From positions 1 through 64,000 of the forward strand of contig JARLGJ010000033.1 of NCBI GenBank assembly GCA_031296105.1: a stretch of 64,000 nt of DNA, read 5' to 3'. Source of the DNA: Acidobacteriota bacterium. Its GTDB lineage: Bacteria; Acidobacteriota; Terriglobia; Terriglobales; Acidobacteriaceae. The notes under the pieces are model-generated. The model searched no databases, was not told where the DNA came from, and was given only the letters and a program-made list of their open reading frames with translations. Positions 52,968 through 60,032 of the stretch are shown one piece after another. The number at the start of each line of letters is the position of its first letter. Positions within the stretch are counted from its first letter, which is position 1. Both the position numbers and the translations under genes were made by a program.

Positions 52968-53609
52968 ATGGAAAAGAACGAGAAGAAAAGCACAACATTA
53001 GAGATAAAGGGAGTCGAGCGCCGCACCCTGATGAAAGGGTTAGGGTGTGTCGGCGTGACGCTGGCACTGGGCCCCGCGGCCTTGAGCCTCGTTCCCGGCG
53101 AGGTTAAGCACAGCAAACTCATCCGCCCTCCCGGCGGCCAGGTGGAGCGGCGTTTTTCCTCTCTCTGCGTTCGCTGCAATCGCTGCCAGGAGGCCTGCCC
53201 ACGCCACGTAATTGCGACGGCACACCTGGGCGACGGCCTGCTGGCGGCGCGCACGCCGAAACTCGACTTCACACTCGGCTACTGCGACTTCTGCATGAAG
53301 TGCGTGGACGTTTGCCCGACCAACGCTCTGGCACGCGTGGATAAAAAAACAACCCACATCGGAATTGCAGTCATCCTCAAGGACCAGTGCATCCCCTGGC
53401 AGTGGGGCGGATGCACGCGCTGTTTTGAGAAGTGCCCGGAGAAGGCCATCCGTCTCGACGATCAGAAGCGGCCATACATTGATCCCGCGAAGTGTAACGG
53501 TTGTGGACTGTGCGAGCAAATCTGCCCGGCGACCGAGTTGCGCTCTTATCAGCCTGGCCAGACGCGCGGAGTTGAGATTGTCCGCCTGGGCAGCAGGATT
53601 GAGGCGTAA
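52968..53609 (+). CDS. NapG/MauM-type Tat-exported ferredoxin
   Basis: A 213-residue periplasmic ferredoxin. A Tat-like signal (ERRTLMKGLGCVGVTLALG) precedes four cluster motifs: CVRCNRCQEACP, CDFCMKCVDVCP, CTRCFEKCP, and CNGCGLCEQICP. NapG passes electrons from membrane NapH to a periplasmic oxidoreductase. ATG 52968 follows AGGAGAGATTGAGTA. It is co-oriented with moaA1 (119 bp gap), then NapH-like (8 bp) and polyferredoxin genes; all four are probably one transcript. The expected electron acceptor is the molybdoenzyme encoded divergently. Confidence 0.88.
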   Translation: MEKNEKKSTTLEIKGVERRTLMKGLGCVGVTLALGPAALSLVPGEVKHSKLIRPPGGQVERRFSSLCVRCNRCQEACPRHVIATAHLGDGLLAARTPKLDFTLGYCDFCMKCVDVCPTNALARVDKKTTHIGIAVILKDQCIPWQWGGCTRCFEKCPEKAIRLDDQKRPYIDPAKCNGCGLCEQICPATELRSYQPGQTRGVEIVRLGSRIEA

Positions 53610-53617
53610 GCGAAGCT

Positions 53618-54550
53618 ATGCAGAAACAGACCCGTGCCCATCAATTGCGAACCATCTCCATTGTTGCCGTGGCGGCGCTGGCCGTTGCCGGAGCGATGAA
53701 GAACATTGCGATCGGTTCATTATCCGGATTCGGGGTGAAAGGCATCTCTGCCATTTGCCCGCTCGGCTACCTGGAAACGCTGCTGGCCAGCCGCCTGATG
53801 ATGCCGCGATTGTTACTTGCCTTCGCCGCCATCGTGATTTCAGTAGTCATTCTTGGCCGCATCTTTTGCGCCTGGATGTGTCCGATACCGCTGATCAAGC
53901 GCTTTCTGCCCAAGCCCGCCGCCAATAAGCCGGCGGCCAGCGCGCCGGACGTGGCGGAAAACTCCGGCCAGGACTTCTCTCTTCCCAGCGGAGTGCGTTT
54001 GCCCATTCTTCAATCGGAGATACGGACCACCTCGCCGGAACCCACCAACCGCAGCGAACGCGATACGCCAGGCCGTACCTCCTCCACCGGTCTGCTCGTG
54101 CTGGGCGGCACGCTGTTATCGTCGGCGATCTTCGGCTTTCCCGTGTTCTGCCTGGTCTGCCCCATTGGTCTCACCTTCGCCACGCTGTTCGCCATTATTC
54201 GTCTCTTTCATTTCAACGAGCCCACAATGGACTTGATCCTGTTCCCGGCGATCATTGCCGCCGAACTCCTGTTGCTGCGCAAATGGTGCAGCCGCATCTG
54301 CCCGGTGGGCGCGCTGCTATCGCTCGCCGGCAAATTGAATCGCTCCCTGGTGCCCACCGTGGATGCCAAGCGCTGCCTCGCCTTGAGCAGCGGCACAAAG
54401 TGCGACCTCTGCCGCACCTCCTGCGACTATGAAATTGATCTGAAGGCGTCCCAGGCCGATTCCAGGGTCAACCAGTGCACCAAGTGCCGCGAGTGCGCCG
54501 AACGGTGTCCGGTTCACGCAATCCACTTCCCTCTCTGGAAGAGAACCTAA
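53618..54550 (+). CDS. NapH/MauN-type membrane quinol dehydrogenase with iron-sulfur clusters
   Basis: A 310-residue inner-membrane protein with about four helices (TISIVAVAALAVAGAM, LLLAFAAIVISVVILGRIF, LVLGGTLLSSAIFGFPVFC, LILFPAIIAAELLLL). Cys clusters CAWMCPIPL and CSRICPVGALL follow the NapH pattern. Near the C terminus CDLCRTSCDYEID and CTKCRECAERCPVHAI hold two [4Fe-4S] sites. NapH-type proteins oxidise menaquinol and pass electrons to NapG-like partners. A Pro/Ser-rich insert (about 105-165) with no family match sits in the middle. Confidence 0.85.
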   Translation: MQKQTRAHQLRTISIVAVAALAVAGAMKNIAIGSLSGFGVKGISAICPLGYLETLLASRLMMPRLLLAFAAIVISVVILGRIFCAWMCPIPLIKRFLPKPAANKPAASAPDVAENSGQDFSLPSGVRLPILQSEIRTTSPEPTNRSERDTPGRTSSTGLLVLGGTLLSSAIFGFPVFCLVCPIGLTFATLFAIIRLFHFNEPTMDLILFPAIIAAELLLLRKWCSRICPVGALLSLAGKLNRSLVPTVDAKRCLALSSGTKCDLCRTSCDYEIDLKASQADSRVNQCTKCRECAERCPVHAIHFPLWKRT

Positions 54551-55716
54551 TGCTTTCGAAACTTGAGATCTTCAGCGAATCATGCGCCCTGATGGACCAG
54601 CGTGGCATAGTCGTCCGCAACGAGCTATGCCTGCACACGCGCCACCAGGCCAGCGACTGCCTGCGTTGCTCCTCGGTATGCCCGACAGGGGCAATCCGTT
54701 TTGACAACGGACTCGTCTTCACCGCCGGAGAGTGCTCCGGATGCGGCGCCTGCACGACGGTATGCCCCAGCGGAGCCCTCAGCGGGAAACTTCCTTCGAA
54801 CGCCGAAGTTCGCCAGGCAGTGAAGCGCCACATTGCACTCTCCGGCGCAGTGGCCTTCGCCTGCGAAACCTGGCTTGACGAACATCCAGCGGAGCGCGAC
54901 CGGGTGGTAGCTCTGCAATGCATCGCGCGGCTGGACGAGTCCGTTCTGGCGGACGCGGTGCTCGGCGGCGCCGCACAAGTCGCAATCCTCGACGGCGCCT
55001 GCGCGCAGTGCCCACAGGGTAAGCTGCGCCGACTGGCGCAGCACACGGCCGACACCGTCAACAACTTGCTTGGCCATTGGCAGTACAAATCCGCCATCGC
55101 AATTTCTCACGAAGTGCCAACGGAACTTCGCGCGTTGCCGCCGGCACAGGATCAAACTGCTGGCGTTTCACGGCGCGGATTCTTCAGCTTCCTGCGCAGT
55201 CGTGGCGCCGGCCTTGCCTCCACGGCTTTACCCGGCATGTTGAGCGTGGCGCTCGGGCGCCGCGAAGATAATCCCAACGCAAATCGTCTTGTCTCCGGGC
55301 AAACGAAGATGGAACCGGAGCGGCATCGGCATCTGGTGGACGCTCTGCGAAAATTGGCCACGACGCCGCTGCCCAAGGAATTCGCAAGCAAGCTGTGGGC
55401 GGAGTTGAGCATTACGCCGGACTGCATTGGGTGCGCGGCCTGTGCCGAGGCGTGTCCAAGCGGCGCTCTGGCCGCTGTAACTTGTGACGCCCTGTGGGGA
55501 ATCTTTCACGAGTCATCGCGCTGCACGCATTGCGGCCTGTGCGTAAACATTTGCCCGCGTAAATGCATCCAGATGGATTCCACCGTCATGCTCGACCTGC
55601 TGCTGAAGCAGCAACCCCGGCTGTTGGCCGGCAAAGACCGCAAAGAGGTCGAGAACCTCTCCGAGCCGATGGCCTCCCGCGTTGCGCGCATGTTTGAAGG
55701 AGTGGTTCACTGGTAG
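54550..55716 (+). CDS. Polyferredoxin with internal twin-arginine motif
   Basis: A 388-residue protein with two [4Fe-4S] pairs. The N-terminal pair is CLRCSSVCP and CSGCGACTTVCP; the C-terminal pair is CIGCAACAEACP and CTHCGLCVNICP. A middle domain (about 85-190) has isolated Cys (FACETW, DGACAQCPQGK) reminding one of HybA/DsrK-like electron-transfer proteins. At about 205 a Tat-like motif SRRGFFSFLR is followed by a hydrophobic GLASTALPGML stretch, so it may be an internal signal or a fusion of two ancestral proteins. ATG 54550 overlaps the NapH stop (TAATG). It is the last gene of the moaA1 operon. Confidence 0.75.
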   Translation: MLSKLEIFSESCALMDQRGIVVRNELCLHTRHQASDCLRCSSVCPTGAIRFDNGLVFTAGECSGCGACTTVCPSGALSGKLPSNAEVRQAVKRHIALSGAVAFACETWLDEHPAERDRVVALQCIARLDESVLADAVLGGAAQVAILDGACAQCPQGKLRRLAQHTADTVNNLLGHWQYKSAIAISHEVPTELRALPPAQDQTAGVSRRGFFSFLRSRGAGLASTALPGMLSVALGRREDNPNANRLVSGQTKMEPERHRHLVDALRKLATTPLPKEFASKLWAELSITPDCIGCAACAEACPSGALAAVTCDALWGIFHESSRCTHCGLCVNICPRKCIQMDSTVMLDLLLKQQPRLLAGKDRKEVENLSEPMASRVARMFEGVVHW

Positions 55717-55718
55717 GC

Positions 55719-55764
55719 AGAGCGGTTACGCACGCGATGGAAATTGAGATCGCGGAACCGCTCT
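55719..55764. terminator. Long hairpin between the convergent moaA1 operon and moaA2
   Basis: Outer arms AGAGCGGTT (55719-55727) and AACCGCTCT (55756-55764) and inner arms CGCGAT (55733-55738) and ATCGCG (55749-55754). No T run follows. It sits between converging genes and overlaps the moaA2 stop region. Confidence 0.5.
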
Positions 55765-56785
55765 AACCGCCGATCTGGCACATCCCCTTATCGATCTCCA
55801 TCCCTCGGGGCGCGTGCTTTTCCGCAAGATAATCGAAGAACGCCAACTCCGCCTGCTTCTCGCCCAGAGACCGTATCCCGGGAAGATTGAACGTAGCCGG
55901 ATCCATCAGGCAGCGCCGCACTCGTCCGCAAGCGTCAATGCGCAGGCGGTCGCAGTCTTTGCAGAACGGCTGCGACCGCGGCGTGATCCAGCCCACGCTG
56001 AGGTCGTGTCCGTACCAGCGCACAATGGTATTGGCAGAAGGGGAACTGGCGCGAACAGGCATCGGGTATATCCCCGCACGCCTGGCGAGCCAGGCCTGAA
56101 CAACATCAACCGTCACCAGTTCGGACGCGCACCAACTGCGCTCAGTGCCCGTGCGCATTAGTTCAATAAAGCGTATTTCCACATTCTGCATAGCCGCATA
56201 ATCGAGCAGCCGCGGCACATCCTCCTGCCAGCTTGTTCGCTGCAAGACGGCGTTGAGCTTCACCGGCGTCAGACCGGCGCGAATCGCCTCATTGATACCT
56301 GACAGCGTATGCCACAGGTGGCCGCCGCGCGTCAGCGTTGTAAAACGCTGCGGATTCATCGTATCCAGAGAAATGTTGACCCGGCTGACGCCCGCGGCCT
56401 TCAATGCCCATACCTGGTGGGCCAGCATTGCGCCATTCGTCGTCAGGGAAACTTCCGGCATATCCGGCAAGGCCGTGAGCCGGGCAATTAGGTGATGAAT
56501 TCCCCGGCGCACCAGCGGTTCGCCGCCGGTCAGCCGCACTCTTTGAAGGTCCGTGCGGTGCGCAATCCACTCCACGTTTTCGTACAGTTCTTCGAGAGAA
56601 AGCAATTCCTCGTGCGGCAGCCATGCGACGCCCTTGGATGGCATACAGTAGAGGCAGCGGAAGTTGCACCGATCCGTGACCGAGACGCGAAGCGAGTGAA
56701 TCCTCGATAATCGCCGCGGCTCGGAGTGCGAAGCTCCACGGCTTGCCCCGGGCGTTACATGCGAAAAGGATTCGGACGGACCCAT
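55763..56785 (-). CDS. moaA: GTP 3',8-cyclase MoaA (copy 2)
   Basis: A 340-residue radical SAM enzyme, the same length as copy 1 and about two-thirds identical by eye. It has CNFRCLYC, GGEPLVR, CKDCDRLRIDACGRVRRC and the C-terminal Gly-Gly. ATG 56785 is used (MGPSESFSHVTP); TTG 56788 is in frame and adjacent. Its own sigma54-type promoter (56975-56990, minus) and the matching palindrome at 57064-57075 lie upstream. The leader is about 180 nt, as for copy 1, but it does not keep the CTCCCGTAT signature of the riboswitch. Two copies of moaA in one region are unusual and hint at differently controlled cofactor supply. Confidence 0.93.
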   Translation of the reverse strand: MGPSESFSHVTPGASRGASHSEPRRLSRIHSLRVSVTDRCNFRCLYCMPSKGVAWLPHEELLSLEELYENVEWIAHRTDLQRVRLTGGEPLVRRGIHHLIARLTALPDMPEVSLTTNGAMLAHQVWALKAAGVSRVNISLDTMNPQRFTTLTRGGHLWHTLSGINEAIRAGLTPVKLNAVLQRTSWQEDVPRLLDYAAMQNVEIRFIELMRTGTERSWCASELVTVDVVQAWLARRAGIYPMPVRASSPSANTIVRWYGHDLSVGWITPRSQPFCKDCDRLRIDACGRVRRCLMDPATFNLPGIRSLGEKQAELAFFDYLAEKHAPRGMEIDKGMCQIGG

Positions 56786-56974
56786 CAAATCTCCAATCCA
56801 GAACTTACTGGAAGGTATCGTATTTCACCCGGACCGTGGCTCGCCGCGTCAACAAGGGCCTCGCCCAGCCGCTGTCTTCATCGGACCACGGCCCGCATTA
56901 CCACCCGCATCTCCACTCGAGTTGGCGGCGCGGAGTGAGTGAACAACCTGCTTTGTTTCGTTGATGAAATTAAC

Positions 56975-56990
56975 TGCACGTAAAGGACCA
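56975..56990 (-). promoter_or_regulatory. Sigma54-type -24/-12 promoter of moaA2
   Basis: Read on the minus strand: TGGTCCTTTACGTGCA, GG and GC ten bases apart. It shares TGGT and ACGTGCA with the moaA1 element. Predicted start near 56964, leader about 180 nt. Confidence 0.7.
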
Positions 56991-57063
56991 CTTCTTTCCC
57001 TCGTTAATCTCTAAGCATTGCAATCAGATACAACCCGACGAAAAGTATGCCGCCAGAATGTCA

Positions 57064-57075
57064 GTCAAAAATGAC
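57064..57075. promoter_or_regulatory. GTCA-N4-TGAC palindrome, candidate activator-binding site (moaA2)
   Basis: GTCAAAAATGAC on the plus strand, GTCATTTTTGAC on the minus strand. It is 75 bp upstream of the moaA2 -24 element, against 77 bp for the matching site of moaA1. A looser GACA-CA-TGTC repeat (57084-57093) follows. Confidence 0.6.
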
Positions 57076-57323
57076 AACTTGATGACACATGTCGGACTAC
57101 GAGATGATTTCGCAGCAGGGATGCTGTGATGCAAAATTCAGCAGCCACTCGTATTCGTTTCGTGCGGAGCGGGACAGGACGAGCGCTCCCTCCAGCGAGC
57201 GTAAGGCAGCGGAACTATGGCCAGATGGCTCGCAGAACCGGCGCAGCGCATAGCGCCGGCCCGCAGGTACCAGACGACGAGCCAGATTATTTACGAGCCA
57301 GGCATCAGCCTTTTCCTGCCACT

Positions 57324-58154
57324 CTACACTTCTTTTACCGGCTCCGGCTTCCGGATGCGATGGCGCGAGTGTGGCAGCGCCGCCTCCGAGTGACGGCGCA
57401 ACCCAATCAATTCCGCCGTCACGGATATGGCAATCTCCTCTGGCGTTACCGCTCCAAGTTGCAGTCCAATCGGCGCGTAAACCTTGTCCAGCACTTCCCG
57501 CCGCACGCCTTCTTCTTCCAACTGATGGAAGAGCGTGAGCACCTTGCGGCCCGACCCGATCATGCCGATGTAGCACGCGCTGGTATCCAGAGCCCAGCGC
57601 AGCACTCTCAGGTCATGCTGGTGCCCGCGTGTAACGATTGCAATATAAGAGCTGTCCGAAGGCGATAGCTGGGACATGATCTGGTCCATGTCTCCGTTAT
57701 AAATATCCAGCGCATCCGGGAAGCGCTCCCGGTTCGCATATTCCTCGCGATCGTCGGCCACGGTCACTTCAAAACCCGCAATCACGGCAACCTTGTACAG
57801 GTTCAGCCCCACATGTCCAGCGCCAAAAATATACAGGTGCGGAGAGGGTATCAAGGGTTCGATAAACACTTGCAGCGAGCCTCCGCAAACCAGCCCGGTA
57901 TCGTCATCCGGACGCTGATTCAGATTGAAGTTAAAGGTTCGCGGCTTCTCGTCTTTCATTACTTCATGCGCGCCCTTCCGCACTTCATTCTCAATGCACC
58001 CGCCGCCAATCGTGCCGAGAATCGAACCATCGTCGCGCACCAGCATCTTGGAGGCTGTTGCCGACGGAATCGAGCCCTGAACGTTCACGATGGTTGCCAG
58101 TGCCGAACGTCTTCCCTGCCGCTTAAGATTGCTGATCTCTTCATAAATATCCAT
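57324..58154 (-). CDS. XdhC-family molybdenum-cofactor maturation protein
   Basis: A 276-residue protein. The N-terminal XdhC domain has VNVQGSIPSATASKMLVRDD and ILGTIGGGCIENEV; the C-terminal Rossmann part has LYIFGAGHVGLNLYKVAVIAG and VTRGHQHDLRVLRWALDTSACYIGMIGSGRKV. XdhC binds molybdenum cofactor and protects it while the terminal sulfur is added, in concert with a cysteine desulfurase (the gene upstream here). The gene closes a six-gene overlapping operon (NTP transferase to XdhC). The protein could mature a molybdenum hydroxylase not in this window or the oxidoreductase at 46.4 kb. Confidence 0.9.
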   Translation of the reverse strand: MDIYEEISNLKRQGRRSALATIVNVQGSIPSATASKMLVRDDGSILGTIGGGCIENEVRKGAHEVMKDEKPRTFNFNLNQRPDDDTGLVCGGSLQVFIEPLIPSPHLYIFGAGHVGLNLYKVAVIAGFEVTVADDREEYANRERFPDALDIYNGDMDQIMSQLSPSDSSYIAIVTRGHQHDLRVLRWALDTSACYIGMIGSGRKVLTLFHQLEEEGVRREVLDKVYAPIGLQLGAVTPEEIAISVTAELIGLRRHSEAALPHSRHRIRKPEPVKEV

Positions 58155-58187
58155 GATTTTCCCTCCAACACCCTCTCCAGCCCCTTA

Positions 58188-59357
58188 CTACTTATGCACA
58201 ACAACGCCCTGTGTTTCTGAGCTAAAAGATGTTCTGGCCCGCAGTGTCTCCACGGCCTTGGGAAGCACTGTAATCAACAGGTCGATGTCGCTTTCAACGT
58301 TCATTTTGCCCAGGCTGAAACGGATGCTGGATCGTGAACGCTCGCCGCCGACTCCCATCGCCATCAATACACTTGAAGGCTCGGCCTCTCCGGAGTTACA
58401 AGCCGCTCCGCGTGAAGCCGCGATATCCTGTTCGTCCAGTGCCAGCACCAAAGCGTCTCCCCCTACATGGTCAAAATAAATGTTGGAGGTATTCGCCACG
58501 CGCGGCGCGGTGCGGGCGTGCACGCCACAATCAGGAATTTGCGCCAGCACTGCTTCTTCCAGTTTGTTTCTCCACTCTTCAATGCGCTTCATGGACCCAT
58601 CTTGCAATCCCTCGAACGCTAACTCACAAGCACGCCCCAGGCCGGCGATACCCGCAATGTTTTCGGTCCCAGGACGTTTTCCTCCCTGCTGATGCCCACC
58701 ATGCAACAAAGGACGAAGCGGAGTTCCACGCCGCACGTAAAGCGCTCCAATCCCCTGGGGTCCGTTGAATTTGTGCGCGGTGATCGTCAGCAAATCGCAG
58801 CCGATCCGGTCCACGTCGATCGGCGTCTTACCTACGGCCTGCACGGCGTCGGTGTGAAACCAGATATCCGCATCCGTGGCAATCTTTCCAATCTCTTCCA
58901 CCGGCTGCAGAACGCCCGTCTCGTTATTCGCCGCCATGATCGAGATAAGCCGGGTATTAGTCTTGATGGCTTGGCGCACGCTCTCCGGCTCCACTTGCCC
59001 TTTGCCGTTCACGCCCACGCGCGTCACTTCGCATCCGGTATGTTCAAGGTAGCGGCACATCTCCAGCACTGCCCCGTGCTCAATGACCGACGTGATGATG
59101 TGGTCTCCAGCGTGTACCATTCCAGCCAGAGCCATGTTGTCGCCTTCCGTGCCGCCGCTGGTGAATAGGATCTCCGTGGGTTGGCAGCCCAGCAATTTGG
59201 CCACGGAGGTCCGCGCCTCCTTCACCGCCGCCAGGGTCCGCCTTCCGCATACATGAATCGAAGAGGGATTGCCGAATTTTTCTGTGAAGTATGGCAGCAT
59301 CGCTTTCAGCACTTCAGGATGCACCGGGGTCGTTCCGTTATTGTCCAGGTAGATCAT
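58188..59357 (-). CDS. Cysteine desulfurase (NifS/IscS type)
   Basis: A 389-residue PLP enzyme that removes sulfur (or selenium) from cysteine (or selenocysteine). The N terminus MIYLDNNGTTPVHPEV, the PLP lysine in TAHKFNGPQGIG, and the active-site Cys in RGAACNSGEAEPSS are all seen. The Cys lies in an extended flexible loop, as in NifS/IscS. It lies between the histidine phosphatase and xdhC genes in an operon on molybdenum or related cofactor modification, so a specific sulfur donor role is more likely than general iron-sulfur assembly. Confidence 0.92.
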   Translation of the reverse strand: MIYLDNNGTTPVHPEVLKAMLPYFTEKFGNPSSIHVCGRRTLAAVKEARTSVAKLLGCQPTEILFTSGGTEGDNMALAGMVHAGDHIITSVIEHGAVLEMCRYLEHTGCEVTRVGVNGKGQVEPESVRQAIKTNTRLISIMAANNETGVLQPVEEIGKIATDADIWFHTDAVQAVGKTPIDVDRIGCDLLTITAHKFNGPQGIGALYVRRGTPLRPLLHGGHQQGGKRPGTENIAGIAGLGRACELAFEGLQDGSMKRIEEWRNKLEEAVLAQIPDCGVHARTAPRVANTSNIYFDHVGGDALVLALDEQDIAASRGAACNSGEAEPSSVLMAMGVGGERSRSSIRFSLGKMNVESDIDLLITVLPKAVETLRARTSFSSETQGVVVHK

Positions 59358-59372
59358 CCACGCCCTCTCTTC

Positions 59373-60032
59373 TCACCGCGCCCTCTGCAGGGCGCCTTCA
59401 ATGGAACTTACTGATGCCAGGCCGCGGTTTTCATAAGGGGAGTAATTCAATAAATGCAAGCGCTGCCGCCCCTCGCCATACTCGATCATGTTGACGCAGC
59501 CATAGTCCTGTCGGATGTTCATCAGGTTTTGCACCGGCAACCCAAGAGCGTCGCAGAGGATAAGACGGTTCACTCCGGCATGTCCCACCAGAATCACGTT
59601 TCCGTAAGAGTTATCGAGTATCCTGCGAAGCATTGGCAATACCCGCGAGCGGCAATCAGCAAAGCTCTCTCCACCGGGCGGACGCCAGTTTTCAAGATCG
59701 CGCCCACGCGCCTCGTATTGCTCCGGATGCTGCTGGGCAATTTCCCGGAAGCTAACTCCCTCCCAATCGCCAAGGCTGATCTCGCGAAGCTCCGGAAAGG
59801 GCTGTAACACTAAGTCGCGCTGACCAATTACAATCCGTGCGGTTCGTTCAGAGCGGGTCAGGTCGCTGCAATACGCGTGGGAGAAATCCACGGGTTCCAG
59901 CCAGTTCCTCAGCGCCCAGGCCTGCTCCACTCCGCGCTCGCTAAGTGGCGCCTGAATCTGCCCGATGTAGTGTTTGCCGTTCACCGAAATCACCGCGCCG
60001 TGGCGCGCGAGATATAAATACGTGAGCTTCAT
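59373..60032 (-). CDS. Histidine phosphatase superfamily protein
   Basis: A 219-residue phosphatase. The catalytic RHG motif is in LYLARHGAV (9-11), SDLTRSERTA is the second conserved region, and the C-terminal HAGVNRLIL carries the second catalytic His. Its overall shape resembles alpha-ribazole phosphatases and phosphoglycerate mutases. It overlaps the ligase stop by 4 bp (ATGA). As I recall, the same phosphatase-ligase-TrsS-NTP transferase set occurs next to an aldehyde oxidoreductase gene in Desulfovibrio (DVU1551-1559), but its substrate is not known. Confidence 0.85.
   Translation of the reverse strand: MKLTYLYLARHGAVISVNGKHYIGQIQAPLSERGVEQAWALRNWLEPVDFSHAYCSDLTRSERTARIVIGQRDLVLQPFPELREISLGDWEGVSFREIAQQHPEQYEARGRDLENWRPPGGESFADCRSRVLPMLRRILDNSYGNVILVGHAGVNRLILCDALGLPVQNLMNIRQDYGCVNMIEYGEGRQRLHLLNYSPYENRGLASVSSIEGALQRAR

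Larger units (their letters stand above)
56786..57323. other. moaA2 upstream region and xdhC 3' flank
   Basis: About 538 bp without a recognised gene. It contains the moaA2 leader (56786-56964), the sigma54-type element (56975-56990) and the palindrome (57064-57075). The 57100-57323 stretch lies past the xdhC stop on the same strand; it holds only a frame with no start codon or family match. Confidence 0.45.

Noticed and set aside
56786-56964. The moaA2 leader as a second moco riboswitch
   Set aside because: Length is similar and it ends TCTGGATTGGAG, but the CTCCCGTAT signature and a convincing closing stem over the ribosome site are missing; left as an open question.
57097-57576. A minus-strand frame running from xdhC into the intergenic region as a separate gene or xdhC extension
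   Set aside because: It is in another frame, most of it shadows xdhC, and the intergenic part has no start codon or family match; XdhC already ends at the usual place.
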